Assembly (NCBI RefSeq): GCF_900177815.1
Contig: NZ_FXAZ01000002.1
Location: forward strand, 124,001 to 188,000
Length of the DNA: 64,000 bases
Reading direction: 5' to 3'
Source of the DNA: Paenibacillus aquistagni
GTDB taxonomy: Bacteria; Bacillota; Bacilli; Paenibacillales; Paenibacillaceae
In this document: one piece after another, positions 1 to 8,617 of the stretch
Position numbering within the stretch: the first letter of the stretch is position 1
Layout of the letters: each line of letters starts with the position of its first letter
Notes under the pieces: model-generated
What the model was told of the DNA's origin: nothing
Database searches by the model: none
The model's input: only the letters and a program-made list of their open reading frames with translations
Made by a program: the position numbers and the translations under genes

Positions 1-917
1 ATCTTCGTTTCAATTCGTGCAACTGAATCTTTGCCTTGCTGGCTAAGCGATTCTGCATCAAACGCATGAAGATGCCCGCGTATGACGGTAAGGGGGGTGC
101 GCAGGTCATGAGATAGGTTCGCGATCAAGGACTTTCTCAATTCCTCTTCCTCCAGCTGGCGACGACGGCCTTGCTCCAGCTGAGCAACCATATCATTATA
201 GCCCTGCTCCAACTGGCCGATTTCATCTGGCTTGGTCATCATTACAGATCGAGGGATGCCTGAATCGAGATCAGGTGAGATCATCGCTTCCTTTAATCGA
301 ATGAGACGCTTCCGAATCCTAGCAAAAAACAGCCAGGAGATCAGAATGAACAGCCCTGACATGATGAATACAAACACGGTGTAAACGGTCGTATCGCTTG
401 CAAGGATCTGCTTGGGTCGGATATATGCTCTCGGAAGCTCCATCACCATGAAGCCTTTGCCCAGCTTCTCATCATCGCCAATATAGGCAACGACGGTAAA
501 CGGGTCGCTGTTATAAGCAGCCTTCATGAATTGGATGGAAGCGGCTGGCGTCCATTTCTTTGGAAGCTTCCCCTGCTCAGGCAGCATTAGCCTTGTCTGA
601 TCGGTATCATCCACCCAGAACATCGCCATTTCTGGATACTCCTGCTTTAGTGCCTGCAATCTCTTATCCACCTGCTCTGGCGGAGCGCTTGCTAATGACT
701 TCGCTTCCTGATGCCACATCTGCTCAAGCACGGTGCCATTCGGATATTTGTCATTCAGACTAGGTGATGGCTGCCAGATGCCGTCATTAATGAACCAATA
801 TAAGATCGAGGCCATCGGGAAAATGATTGGCATAAACAGCATGGCGATTCCAATGATCAACAAATACTTGGATGTTAGACTATTGCGAAAGCGTCTGTTG
901 GCAACATTTCTCTTCAT
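1..917 (-). CDS. Sensor histidine kinase, C-terminal part missing (window edge)
   Basis: Reading leftwards from an ATG at 917, about 305 residues are visible before the window ends. There is an N-terminal membrane helix (about residues 11-32), an extracellular region, a second helix (about 185-207), a HAMP-like linker and a HisKA box with motif LSHDLRTPLTVIRG, phospho-acceptor His at residue 270. The ATPase domain lies outside the window. The ATG overlaps the stop of the response regulator by four bases (ATGA), so the two are translationally coupled as a regulator-then-kinase pair. It is a membrane sensor that phosphorylates its partner; the stimulus cannot be read from the sequence. Confidence 0.93.
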   Translation of the reverse strand, partial: MKRNVANRRFRNSLTSKYLLIIGIAMLFMPIIFPMASILYWFINDGIWQPSPSLNDKYPNGTVLEQMWHQEAKSLASAPPEQVDKRLQALKQEYPEMAMFWVDDTDQTRLMLPEQGKLPKKWTPAASIQFMKAAYNSDPFTVVAYIGDDEKLGKGFMVMELPRAYIRPKQILASDTTVYTVFVFIMSGLFILISWLFFARIRKRLIRLKEAMISPDLDSGIPRSVMMTKPDEIGQLEQGYNDMVAQLEQGRRRQLEEEELRKSLIANLSHDLRTPLTVIRGHLHAFDAESLSQQGKDSVARIETK

Positions 918-1588
918 GCTTTCACCCGATAGCCGAGTCCGCGCACGGTCTCGATGATTTCGGGCGAGGCGGGGTCGCGCTCAATTTTTTCACGCAAATA
1001 ACGAATGTGGACCATCAACGTCTTATCGCCGTCCAGATAAGTCTCCCCCCACACAGACTCATAGATCTGCTCCTTAGTCATTACGCGTCCTTGATGCTGA
1101 AGCAGGTATTTAAAGATCTGAAATTGCTTGCCCGTCAGCATAATTTCTTCTTCCGTCTCATGGTTGACAATGCGGTTCTCTTGCTCATACACGGACAAAT
1201 GCTTAATGGACAGCACCTCTTGTGCCGCTGTGCACGACCTTCTGAGCAGCACCTCAATTCTCGCAGCCAGCTCCTCTGGATGGAAGGGCTTCGTCAAATA
1301 GTCGTCTGCAAATTCCAAGCCCTGCAGCTTATCATCAATCGAGGTTCTTGCGGACAGCATTAGAATTGGAAGCTCGGGATAAGCCTTCTTCAACCGCTGG
1401 CCAACGGTAAACCCATCGAGCCCCGGAAGCATCACATCGAGAATCGCTAATTGGCTGGCTTCTGCTGTTTGAATGGCTTGGTCACCATGCTTCAGCCAAT
1501 CCACCTCATAGCCTTTTTCCTTTAAGAAGGCACTAACCCATTCTCCAATTTCTTGTTCATCTTCTATGTATAAGAGCTTTGCACTCAT
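914..1588 (-). CDS. OmpR/PhoB-family response regulator
   Basis: This 224-residue protein has a receiver domain (about 1-120) with acidic residues E9/D10, phospho-acceptor Asp51 in LAILDVMLPGLDG, and the Lys of YLTKPF. A winged-helix DNA-binding domain (about 130-224) ends in RGLGYRVKA, the usual OmpR-family finish. It is the cytoplasmic output partner of the overlapping kinase downstream on the same strand. A ribosome binding site (GGAGGATAC) lies just before the ATG. Targets are not evident. Confidence 0.95.
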   Translation of the reverse strand: MSAKLLYIEDEQEIGEWVSAFLKEKGYEVDWLKHGDQAIQTAEASQLAILDVMLPGLDGFTVGQRLKKAYPELPILMLSARTSIDDKLQGLEFADDYLTKPFHPEELAARIEVLLRRSCTAAQEVLSIKHLSVYEQENRIVNHETEEEIMLTGKQFQIFKYLLQHQGRVMTKEQIYESVWGETYLDGDKTLMVHIRYLREKIERDPASPEIIETVRGLGYRVKA

Positions 1589-1710
1589 GTGTATCCTCCT
1601 TCACTCCCGCCTGCGATGTTGATCCAATCGTAACACGCAGCGTATGATCAAGCTTTCATCTGCTCTCTCTATCATAAAGTCAATTGGGGCAGGAAGAAAG
1701 GATGGAGGCA

Positions 1711-1993
1711 TAAATATTGCTATGGGTGGCGGCGGATTCTCCATGGAGCCCGACAATCCGCTGCTCGATCAATATGTATTGGAACAGGTCGGCTGTCCCA
1801 CAGCTAACGTCTGCTTTATTCCTACATCAAGCGGGGATGTAGACAACTATATCGAACGAAATCAGGCTTTTCGTAAGCTTGATTGCATGCCGCGGCTTAC
1901 TTTGTGGAACAATCGGATCAAGGGCTGAAGGAAGTTAGCCTTGCAACAACATATTTAGGCGCTAATCCCTCCGACATGCCCCAAAAATCATAA
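1711..1993 (+). pseudogene. Peptidase E (S51 family) pseudogene with internal deletion and frameshift
   Basis: The first part encodes the start of a peptidase E (S51 aspartyl dipeptidase), with AMGGGGFSMEPDNPLLDQYV and VCFIPTSSGD, through FRKLDC at about 1884. From about 1885 the family's C-terminal end appears in another frame (AYFVEQSDQGLKEVSLATTY followed by LG), ending at TAA 1991-1993. The middle of the roughly 230-residue enzyme, which holds the catalytic residues, is gone, and the two ends are out of frame. No clear start codon follows the GGAGG at 1704-1708; an ATG at 1722 lies just inside the conserved start. The gene is broken and presumably not expressed as an enzyme. Confidence 0.8.
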
Positions 1994-2078
1994 AGGTGAA
2001 GTTGAATAAAAAGCCATCTTTCTGATAAGATAAATGGCCATTCATTATGTAAATTTCGATGGGATTAGGAGGATGGAC

Positions 2079-2576
2079 ATGGAGCAGCCTTTAGCCAAGA
2101 TTACAGCTCTCCCCCAAGGCTTTCAGGCAAGATTTGAACGCTATTACAATCAGCAGCCTGCTGAATTATGGGACATGCTGACCAACAACGAGAAGCTCTC
2201 CTTATGGTTTAATGAACTTAGCGTACAGGAGCTTAAGATTGGAGGTTCCATATTCTTTAACATGCAGGATGGTACGCATGAGAAGATGGAGATTCTCGAC
2301 TGTATACCAGGTCAGGTACTTGAATATGCATGGGGGAGTGATTCAGTCAGGTTTGAGCTTGCAGAAGTGGCAGGGAGAAGCAAGCTGGTCCTCGTGGAGA
2401 AGCTGAATGAGTTAACGGCCCATACGCCGAAGGATCTTGCAGGCTGGCATGTCTGTCTTGATGCCATCAAATGCATTCTTGATCATCGTCAGCTTGAATC
2501 CAGGATGGGCATCTGGAAGGTCAAGTACGAGCAGTATGTTCAACTGCTTGAACCCTACTTGCCAGAACCGATGTAA
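2079..2576 (+). CDS. SRPBCC (AHSA1-like) domain protein
   Basis: A 165-residue cytoplasmic protein of the SRPBCC fold, AHSA1/START-like branch. Visible family signatures are ARFERYYNQQPAELWDMLTN at the start, then LSLWF, a GGSIFF strand and the closing WKVKYEQYVQLLEPY. The start at 2079 was chosen because AGGAGG (2067-2072) sits six bases before this ATG; an upstream ATG at 2073 abuts the binding site. Such proteins bind small hydrophobic ligands or act as Hsp90-activator-like folds; no specific role can be given. It follows the peptidase E pseudogene directly. Confidence 0.85.
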   Translation: MEQPLAKITALPQGFQARFERYYNQQPAELWDMLTNNEKLSLWFNELSVQELKIGGSIFFNMQDGTHEKMEILDCIPGQVLEYAWGSDSVRFELAEVAGRSKLVLVEKLNELTAHTPKDLAGWHVCLDAIKCILDHRQLESRMGIWKVKYEQYVQLLEPYLPEPM

Positions 2577-2653
2577 CGCATGAAAAGGGCCGTCTGCATT
2601 ATGGAGAGATGCAGGCAGATGCGCAATTAACACATAAGACCTGTAGGTCCTCA

Positions 2654-3388
2654 TTACTGCTGCGAGTAGGTATCATATGCTTTTTTGACAAGATCGAACA
2701 AGCAGGCGCTTCCTCCATGATCAGGATGGAGCTTCTTCAGCAAGCGCCTGCTTTGAGCTCGAATCTGCTCCGCTCCTGCATCTGGCTTCAATCCGATCAG
2801 GACTGGATAGGGGCAGCCTTGTAGACTGGCCAAGCGGTCGTACGAATCCGTGGAGCTGTCCCCATAATCACGATAATCCTTCTTATGATGCGCCCCAGCC
2901 TGATCTGCCAACGACTGAAGCTCCTTTTCTACGCCATGAAGAATCTGTTCCAGCAACTCATCTTCCTCAGGCCAGCCTCCCTCTAGAAATTCATATTCGA
3001 AGTTTAGAATGATCTCTTCATACAATGCCATGAGGTCGTTATACATAATGATGGCCGCTCTCGTCTTCTCCTCAAGCTTATAAATACGGAGCACATGATG
3101 GACAGCCCATTCAGGCATGTTCATGGAGAAGGCATGCAGGACTTTGCCCATCCATTTGTCCGGCACTAAGGTATCCTGCAGCCATTCCATATAACGGCGC
3201 TGCTGCTCTTGGTCAAGCCTGCTTCCAATCTGAACAGCCCATTGAAGCTTAATGCTTCCTTGTTTGAGTTGTTTCATCCAATATGGACTTAGGTTGGTTA
3301 ATGCCGTCAGGAGATCGATGAAATAATCGTCCGTGACTATGAAGGATTTTGGATCCTTTTTACTGTGTTCCACCACGCACCGCCTCAT
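2654..3388 (-). CDS. J-domain protein with C-terminal DnaJ domain
   Basis: About 244 residues. The first ~190 residues are a helical region rich in charged and aromatic residues that I do not recognise. The last ~55 residues form a degenerate J domain, with LIGLKPDAGAEQI, RLLKKLHPDHGG (the HPD motif) and a final helix KKAYDTY. J domains stimulate Hsp70 (DnaK) ATPase activity, so this is likely a specialised co-chaperone. The ATG at 3388 lies inside the end of the upstream regulator gene, giving a ~29-base overlap and probable coupled translation. GTG codons at 3376 and 3373 are alternative starts. Confidence 0.75.
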   Translation of the reverse strand: MRRCVVEHSKKDPKSFIVTDDYFIDLLTALTNLSPYWMKQLKQGSIKLQWAVQIGSRLDQEQQRRYMEWLQDTLVPDKWMGKVLHAFSMNMPEWAVHHVLRIYKLEEKTRAAIIMYNDLMALYEEIILNFEYEFLEGGWPEEDELLEQILHGVEKELQSLADQAGAHHKKDYRDYGDSSTDSYDRLASLQGCPYPVLIGLKPDAGAEQIRAQSRRLLKKLHPDHGGSACLFDLVKKAYDTYSQQ

Positions 3389-4034
3389 CGCTTCTTTTTT
3401 CCCTAATCGAATAGCAGCATCTCGTTCCTCCCTGAGCCATGCATTCCTTACGCTCCACATGCGCATCCAGCAAAGAGGAGAACATCGCAAGCTCGCATCG
3501 GCATGCCTGCTGATAGCGAGAAGCCACCTGATAGATTGGGCAATGGCTCTCCTCTAACACGAAGATACCCTCATCTACTTTATCGAGCTTGACCATATAC
3601 CCTGCTTCATTCTGAATGACTGCGAGCTGTTCAGCACGCTGCTCCAGCCCTTGCCCTGATATCCGCGAACGATATTGCCGCTCAAGCTTCTCTGCTCTTC
3701 GCAAGAACAAGGTATCCACTGCTGCATCACCAAAGCAAACATGGATCTCATCGATAAAATCTAGTGACAATGCATCGTATTGTGTGGGAAACAGCTGCTC
3801 TGCCAAAACGGTCAGGTAGTATACATATTTCGGTCTTCCTACATGCTGGCGCAATAGCGAGATTTGAATGTACCGATCCTTCTGCAGGGCTTGCACATGC
3901 CTCCGGATCGCCATACCCGTCAATCCTAAATGTTCAGCCATTTCCTGAATCGTCATGGAGCCATATCGCTTAAGCAGCAGCAGAATTTCCCGCTTCGTTG
4001 AGGTTTCACGAAGTGGAGCTGTAAGTATGTTCAT
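3360..4034 (-). CDS. HTH transcriptional regulator with C-terminal cysteine cluster (COG2345/SufR-like)
   Basis: A 224-residue protein. Residues ~10-75 form a winged helix-turn-helix (KREILLLLKRYGSMTIQEMA, then GMAIRRHVQAL). The C-terminal half carries a conserved cysteine set: CPIYQVA, CRCE, KECMAQGGTRCCYSI. This layout matches COG2345/SufR-like regulators, some of which hold an iron-sulfur cluster; cluster binding here is inference. It overlaps the J-domain gene and lies about 175 bp from the sodA stop, on the same strand. A redox or metal stress role is plausible but unproven. Confidence 0.82.
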   Translation of the reverse strand: MNILTAPLRETSTKREILLLLKRYGSMTIQEMAEHLGLTGMAIRRHVQALQKDRYIQISLLRQHVGRPKYVYYLTVLAEQLFPTQYDALSLDFIDEIHVCFGDAAVDTLFLRRAEKLERQYRSRISGQGLEQRAEQLAVIQNEAGYMVKLDKVDEGIFVLEESHCPIYQVASRYQQACRCELAMFSSLLDAHVERKECMAQGGTRCCYSIREKRSDEAVRGGTQ

Positions 4035-4151
4035 CGCTGTCCCCCTCCTTTTCTAACCAGCTTCTATAGGCTTTGCTAGACTTCCGCAGCGGCAAGGTCC
4101 TATTTTCTATTTGGTTAACACGAATGTGTCATTTTTTCTGTTGAAGCCAAG

Positions 4152-4178
4152 GAGGCAGCGTGTGCCCCCGACTGCCTC
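4152..4178. other. Inverted repeat after sodA, possible weak terminator
   Basis: GAGGCAG (4152-4158) and CTGCCTC (4172-4178) form a 7-bp stem just past the sodA stop on the minus strand. There is no run of T after the hairpin in either direction, so termination is uncertain. Confidence 0.3.
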
Positions 4179-4209
4179 AGTAATGCTATTCCTAATGCCT
4201 GCTCAACGA

Positions 4210-4824
4210 TTACGGATGTGCTTCATTGTATAATCGATTAACCTCATCCCAATGGACAACATTCCACCATGAATTCACAAAGTCTGGTCTCTTGTTCTGA
4301 AATTGCAAATAATAAGCATGCTCCCAGACATCAACGACGAGGATCGGCGTCTTATTCTCCATTAAGGGCGTATCTTGGTTGGGTGTACTCATCACCCCCA
4401 ATTTGTCCCCATTCACGACAAGCCATCCCCAGCCTGAACCGAATCTGCTCAGAGCTGCCTTCGTCAAGTCTTCCTTTAGCTGCTCGAAGCTGCCAAAATG
4501 CTTTTCAATGCCTGTGGCAATATCCCCATGAGGCTTACCTCCCCCATTAGGACTCATCACAGACCAATACAGGCTGTGCCCATAATGTCCTCCGCCATGA
4601 TTCCGTACAGCCATTCGAATATCTTCAGGCAGATCCTCCAAATGACTGATCAACTCTTCAATCGTTGCATGCTGGAATTGAGGATAGCTTGTCAGCGCCT
4701 TATTCAAGTTGTCCACATATGCAGCATGATGCTTGCTGTGGTGAATCTCCATTGTTCTGGCATCTAAGTAAGGCTCAAGCTCATCGTATGCATAGGACAG
4801 CTTAGGCAAAGCAAATGAATTCAT
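4210..4824 (-). CDS. sodA: Superoxide dismutase (Mn/Fe family)
   Basis: A 204-residue SOD of normal family length that converts superoxide to oxygen and hydrogen peroxide. Metal-ligand motifs are present: first His of IHHSKHH (residue 28), His of GHSLYW, and the Asp and His of DVWEHAYY. The usual GGHANHSLFW is here GGHYGHSLYW, a small change beside the second ligand. There is no signal peptide, so it is cytoplasmic. It is a single gene upstream of the HTH regulator/J-domain pair on the same strand. Mn versus Fe preference cannot be fixed from this reading. Confidence 0.97.
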   Translation of the reverse strand: MNSFALPKLSYAYDELEPYLDARTMEIHHSKHHAAYVDNLNKALTSYPQFQHATIEELISHLEDLPEDIRMAVRNHGGGHYGHSLYWSVMSPNGGGKPHGDIATGIEKHFGSFEQLKEDLTKAALSRFGSGWGWLVVNGDKLGVMSTPNQDTPLMENKTPILVVDVWEHAYYLQFQNKRPDFVNSWWNVVHWDEVNRLYNEAHP

Positions 4825-5142
4825 CTGGAAACACTCCTCTACCTGTATTCAACTTCACCTACAAGATTACACGATTGAAATTATTTTGTATAGATACAAA
4901 TATTTTTACTTAGGTAAACATTTTGATGAAAAGCAGTCATTCCCTTTCTGATCTTCTGGGTCAAAATAAGCATCTATTTTACGAAAAAGGAGATCTTCGT
5001 ATCGAACGAATATGGTTACTGCCTATCGTGTTCACACAATTAATCGTGCTCATACAAAAAAAATTCACAATTCGTTCACTTATGTAGAGGTTTACAGCAT
5101 CGATATAATAACATGGTGTTTTGAAGAAAGGGGTTGTATGAA
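4825..5142. other. Intergenic region between divergent sodA and the DUF2798-like gene
   Basis: This AT-rich stretch must hold the promoters of sodA (leftward) and of the gene at 5143 (rightward). A TATAAT lies at 5104-5109 before the rightward gene, but no convincing -35 is placed before it. No RNA gene or coding remnant was seen. Confidence 0.4.
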
Positions 5143-5658
5143 ATGGCTTTACCTGTGCAAGCAGAAACAAGATTGCCTAGAAATGCAAAAGAGGGCGCGC
5201 TGTTTCTGTTGATTGTTTCCATCATTTCTGTGAATACCATTGCGCCGCTCATCGTAGGGCTGGAACGTGGCTTCAGTAGAGAGGTGTATCTCGAAACGTT
5301 GAAGATCATTCCTGTTATGTGGGTGATTGTTGTATTGTTGGTTACCTTGGTTGCAGGACCGCTCGTGGACAAAGTAATGCCAGCATTCGTGGGACAAAGC
5401 GATGGCTTTAATGCGAGAGTGCTCTTAAACATCGTATTGCATGTCACGGTCTTATCCATTCTGCTTACCATTATCGGGACTTGGGTGGGTACGAAAACGA
5501 TAAGTCTGCTGCCGTTTCAGCGATTTTTCCATACCTGGCCAAGAAATTTTGGCATCGCCTTTTGGATAGAGCTGCTGATCGCACAGCCCATTGCAAGATT
5601 AGCAATGAAGTCGATGCATGCACGACAGGTTAGCAAATCCGAAAGAACAAGCTTATAA
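5143..5658 (+). CDS. DUF2798-like integral membrane protein
   Basis: A 171-residue protein with four predicted membrane helices (roughly residues 17-35, 52-75, 92-112 and 133-152), arranged as two similar two-helix units. This resembles tandem DUF2798 proteins; the internal similarity includes NTIAPLIVGL and the later PIARLAM region. The ATG at 5143 is preceded by AAAGGGG nine bases upstream; an in-frame TTG at 5134 is less likely. Function is unknown. It stands alone, ending at a terminator shared with the iron transporter ATPase. Confidence 0.78.
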   Translation: MALPVQAETRLPRNAKEGALFLLIVSIISVNTIAPLIVGLERGFSREVYLETLKIIPVMWVIVVLLVTLVAGPLVDKVMPAFVGQSDGFNARVLLNIVLHVTVLSILLTIIGTWVGTKTISLLPFQRFFHTWPRNFGIAFWIELLIAQPIARLAMKSMHARQVSKSERTSL

Positions 5659-5670
5659 CTCGTAGCTGTA

Positions 5671-5707
5671 CAAAAAAGGGCCCTGCGTATGAAGATCAGG
5701 GTCCCTC
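5671..5707 (-). terminator. Rho-independent terminator of the iron ABC ATPase gene
   Basis: Arms AGGGCCCTG (5677-5685) and CAGGGTCCCT (5697-5706) form a GC-rich stem. On the minus strand it is followed by six T (5677 to 5672), a good intrinsic terminator for the gene at 5747. It may also slow rightward transcripts. Confidence 0.85.
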
Positions 5708-5746
5708 TTATCGTCATGTATCCTGTTTGAACTGAGCGTCCAGTTC

Positions 5747-6595
5747 TTAAGCAATCGTGCTCGCAACTTGAGCCATAGCCTCCATCTCTTGCTTCTCCTC
5801 GCAGAGACTCATGCGCGTCAGCTCATACGGCAAGCATAATGGCACGCCTGTGCGCGGATCTGGAACGATATCCGCTTCAATGCCAAATACGTTCCGAAGC
5901 AAGTCCGGTGTCATTACCTCCTGCGGCGAGCCTTCTCCAAGAACATTGCCCTGCTTGATGCACACCATATGCTGCGCGTAGCGGGTCGCATGATTGAGAT
6001 CATGCACAACCATGACAATGGTCCGTCCTTCTGTTTCATTCAGCTTCTGCAGCAGCTTAAGCACTTCGAGCTGGTGAGCCATGTCCAAGAAGGTAGTCGG
6101 TTCATCAAGGAACAAGATATCGGTATCTTGAGCAAGCGCCATCGCAATCCATGCTCTTTGACGCTGTCCGCCCGAGAGATGATCGACAGCTCGATCAGCA
6201 AATTCGAGCAATCCGGTCACTTCAATAGCGCTCTGAATCGCCTCGTGATCCTGCTTGCTCAGATTGCCAAAGCCCTTTTGATAGGGGAAACGACCGTAGG
6301 AGATCAGTTCCTTCACCGTAAGCCCATCCGGTGCAGTTGGATTCTGAGGCAAAATTGCAAGCTGCCTGGCGACTTCCTTTGTCGTCTGCTGGTGTATGGA
6401 CTTGCCATCCAAGAGCACCTGGCCTGCCTTTGGCTTCATAATTCTTGCCATGGTCTTAAGGATTGTTGATTTGCCCGAACCATTAGAACCAACTAATGCT
6501 GTAATCTTGCCTGTTGGAATGGATAGATTCAGCCCTTTTACAATGAGTCGTTCTTCGTATGCCACATCTAAAGCTGAGGTTATCAAGCGTGTCAT
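5747..6595 (-). CDS. Iron-siderophore ABC transporter ATP-binding protein (FecE/FhuC type)
   Basis: A 282-residue ATPase with Walker A GSNGSGKST (about residues 36-44), ABC signature LSGGQRQR and Walker B ILFLDEPTTFLD. Sequence features place it in the FecE/FhuC/BtuD branch, which powers iron-siderophore uptake. It follows the siderophore-binding lipoprotein gene by 81 bp on the same strand and is probably cotranscribed from its Fur-controlled promoter. No permease gene is adjacent, so it may serve permeases encoded elsewhere, as the solitary ATPase YusV does in Bacillus subtilis. Confidence 0.93.
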   Translation of the reverse strand: MTRLITSALDVAYEERLIVKGLNLSIPTGKITALVGSNGSGKSTILKTMARIMKPKAGQVLLDGKSIHQQTTKEVARQLAILPQNPTAPDGLTVKELISYGRFPYQKGFGNLSKQDHEAIQSAIEVTGLLEFADRAVDHLSGGQRQRAWIAMALAQDTDILFLDEPTTFLDMAHQLEVLKLLQKLNETEGRTIVMVVHDLNHATRYAQHMVCIKQGNVLGEGSPQEVMTPDLLRNVFGIEADIVPDPRTGVPLCLPYELTRMSLCEEKQEMEAMAQVASTIA

Positions 6596-6676
6596 AGCGG
6601 TTTCCCCCTGTTTCCGTTAGCTTTGTTTCTAACCAACAAATATACGAAATATAATCTAACCTTCTGACCGTATATC

Positions 6677-7690
6677 TTAAGGCTTCAGCGCCTCAATCAC
6701 ATCATCCATTACCTTGGAGCCCGCAACAGCGCCGCTGTAGAGCCAGCTGCCCTTCGGGTCCATCTCATGCACATGTCCAGCCTTTACAGCGGGAATGCTC
6801 TGCCACAAAGCGGTATTTGTCACCTCGTCGGCCCCTGCAGCCTTATCACTGTTCACGATGAAGATATCATCAGCATCCAGCATCGCAAGCTTCTCCAGCG
6901 AAATAGGGTTCCAGCTTGCACGAGAGGCAGCAGGAATCTCAGATATGAGATTCGGAGACTTTATGCCAAGATCTTGATACAATACCGTGCCGCTTGATAC
7001 CGTCTCATCGACCAGATAGAATTGCTTGTTCGTCAACCACAAAATAGCTGCTGAACGTTCCCCGAGCGGTTTTAGCTTTTCCTTTGTAGCCGCAGCCTTT
7101 TGCTCATAGTCCTTCAGGACCTGCTCCGCTTTATCTGATAGATCCAAAATGTCTCCAATCGTCTTCAAAGCCTTGCGCCAATCCTTCGCAGTCTCTGATC
7201 CAAGCACGTAAGTAGGCGCTATCTTCGCGTACTGGTCATACAAGCCGTTCTGCACCAAAGCTTCATCGCCAATAATCAACAGATCCGGTTCGTGGTTCAG
7301 CACCTCTTCCACCGGCAAATTATAGGGAATCGTCGGGACGCCATTCAGCCCTTCTGATAAATAATCCTGCACGCCATTCGGCACAGACCACTGCGCCACA
7401 GGCTTCACGCCCAGCGCAACGAGGTGATCCTCTAGATAGGAGGCAATAATATGAGACGGGTTCGCTGGAATGTGCACCTCATGCCCCATCGCATCCTTCA
7501 TGACCTTGGGTTCATGTGTCTTGTTCTCTCCCGAGGACTCTTGAGCCGAGGTAGGTGGTTGGTTCGATGTCGCATCCTTCCCCTCTTCCTTAGGGCTGCC
7601 GCAGGCCGATGCGAGCAAAGCAAGCACGAGCAAGCTCAGCAAGAGCCATTGTGATTTGCGAATAGGGGCTGTACGATCATTGTCAAGCAT
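6677..7690 (-). CDS. Iron-siderophore ABC transporter substrate-binding lipoprotein
   Basis: A 337-residue lipoprotein: signal helix LLLSLLVLALLASAC with the lipobox Cys at about residue 30, a low-complexity spacer, then a type III periplasmic-binding-protein fold (about 65-337) with motifs GHEVHIPANPSHII and LGVKPVAQW. It would capture ferric siderophore at the cell surface. An AGGAGG sits before the ATG. The promoter is covered by a perfect Fur box, so expression should rise under iron starvation. It is followed by an ATPase but no permease. Confidence 0.93.
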   Translation of the reverse strand: MLDNDRTAPIRKSQWLLLSLLVLALLASACGSPKEEGKDATSNQPPTSAQESSGENKTHEPKVMKDAMGHEVHIPANPSHIIASYLEDHLVALGVKPVAQWSVPNGVQDYLSEGLNGVPTIPYNLPVEEVLNHEPDLLIIGDEALVQNGLYDQYAKIAPTYVLGSETAKDWRKALKTIGDILDLSDKAEQVLKDYEQKAAATKEKLKPLGERSAAILWLTNKQFYLVDETVSSGTVLYQDLGIKSPNLISEIPAASRASWNPISLEKLAMLDADDIFIVNSDKAAGADEVTNTALWQSIPAVKAGHVHEMDPKGSWLYSGAVAGSKVMDDVIEALKP

Positions 7691-7747
7691 GTATGTGTCC
7701 TCCTGTTGTAACCATAGCAGTCAAAAAAATAGTTTAGCTCATCTATG

Positions 7748-7777
7748 AATGATAATGATTATCATTACCGTTGTCAA
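7748..7777 (-). promoter_or_regulatory. Promoter overlapped by a perfect Fur box
   Basis: On the minus strand, TTGACA (7777-7772) and TATCAT (7754-7749) are 17 bp apart. The perfect 9-1-9 palindrome AATGATAATGATTATCATT (7748-7766) covers the spacer and the -10. This matches the 7-1-7 Fur operator core. Iron-bound Fur would block RNA polymerase here. Confidence 0.93.
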
Positions 7778-7823
7778 TGTCTTTTTGTCTCATTCGCTTA
7801 AATTTACAGCATATAGACAAAGA

Positions 7824-7860
7824 ACAGCCCACACCGTCCTATTAGGAACGTGTGGGCTGT
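7824..7860. terminator. Terminator after opuCD
   Basis: An 11-bp perfect stem, ACAGCCCACAC (7824-7834) with GTGTGGGCTGT (7850-7860), has further pairing of TCCTA/TAGGA inside. It lies just past opuCD on the minus strand, followed there by TCTTTGTCT; on the plus strand it is followed by TCTTTTA. Confidence 0.8.
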
Positions 7861-7900
7861 GTATCTTTTATTCACTTTATCTTATGCTTACTTGCAATCA

Positions 7901-8593
7901 TCATGTGGTCGCCTTGCTCGCTTTGCCTGTTCGCTTCGATGATTTGCGATCATCGAACTTCAGCTTCTTCTGGAAGTAACCGAGCACGATGTCGGATACG
8001 ATAGCGAGCAGGGCAGCTGGAATCGCACCTGCATAGATACGAAGCGGGTTCTGGCCATTGATCCCTGCATAGATCTCTCGTCCAAGTCCGTCTCCGCCAA
8101 CGAGCGGGGCAATCGTAACCACACCGATCGCGATAACAGCTGCAACACGAAGACCTGACATGATATAGGTCAACGACAGCGGAAACCGAACCTTGACGAG
8201 CAGTTGGAGAGGACTCATGCCAATGCCTCGGCCTGCTTCAATATAGCTTGGGTTCACCTGCTTCAAGCCAACATACGTATTTCTTACAATCGGGTTCAAG
8301 GAATAGAACAGCAGCCCGATAATAACGGTCTTCGCCCCAAGTCCGATTGCCAGCATGAGCAGAACAAGCAAAGCCAAGCTCGGGATAACCTGCAGGATAT
8401 TGGTAATCGTCAAGATCACCTTGCCAAGCTTCTCATGGCGAGAAGCGAGAATCCCTAGCGGAATCCCAATCACGATAGCTAGGCCAATGCCACTTAGCAC
8501 CATAATGACGTGTGACACGAAATACTCCCATAGCATCCCGGAGTTCCGGCTCATATACGATATTAAATCTGATAGCGTCCATTGAAAATCCAT
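7901..8593 (-). CDS. opuCD: Osmoprotectant ABC transporter permease OpuCD
   Basis: A 230-residue permease of the OpuB/OpuC type with five or six membrane helices and the BPD_transp EAA loop (EAGRGIGMSPLQLLVKVRFP). It is the last gene of opuCABCD and forms half of the channel that imports compatible solutes such as glycine betaine, carnitine or choline. The C-terminus ends in a basic tail. It follows opuCC by 24 bp and is followed by a strong hairpin. Confidence 0.94.
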   Translation of the reverse strand: MDFQWTLSDLISYMSRNSGMLWEYFVSHVIMVLSGIGLAIVIGIPLGILASRHEKLGKVILTITNILQVIPSLALLVLLMLAIGLGAKTVIIGLLFYSLNPIVRNTYVGLKQVNPSYIEAGRGIGMSPLQLLVKVRFPLSLTYIMSGLRVAAVIAIGVVTIAPLVGGDGLGREIYAGINGQNPLRIYAGAIPAALLAIVSDIVLGYFQKKLKFDDRKSSKRTGKASKATT

Positions 8594-8617
8594 ATGATCC
8601 TCCTTTCCAGCCCTTGA

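Noticed and set aside
3333-3973. Plus-strand open frames within the HTH regulator and J-domain genes
   Set aside because: Shadows of the minus-strand genes, without recognisable domains.
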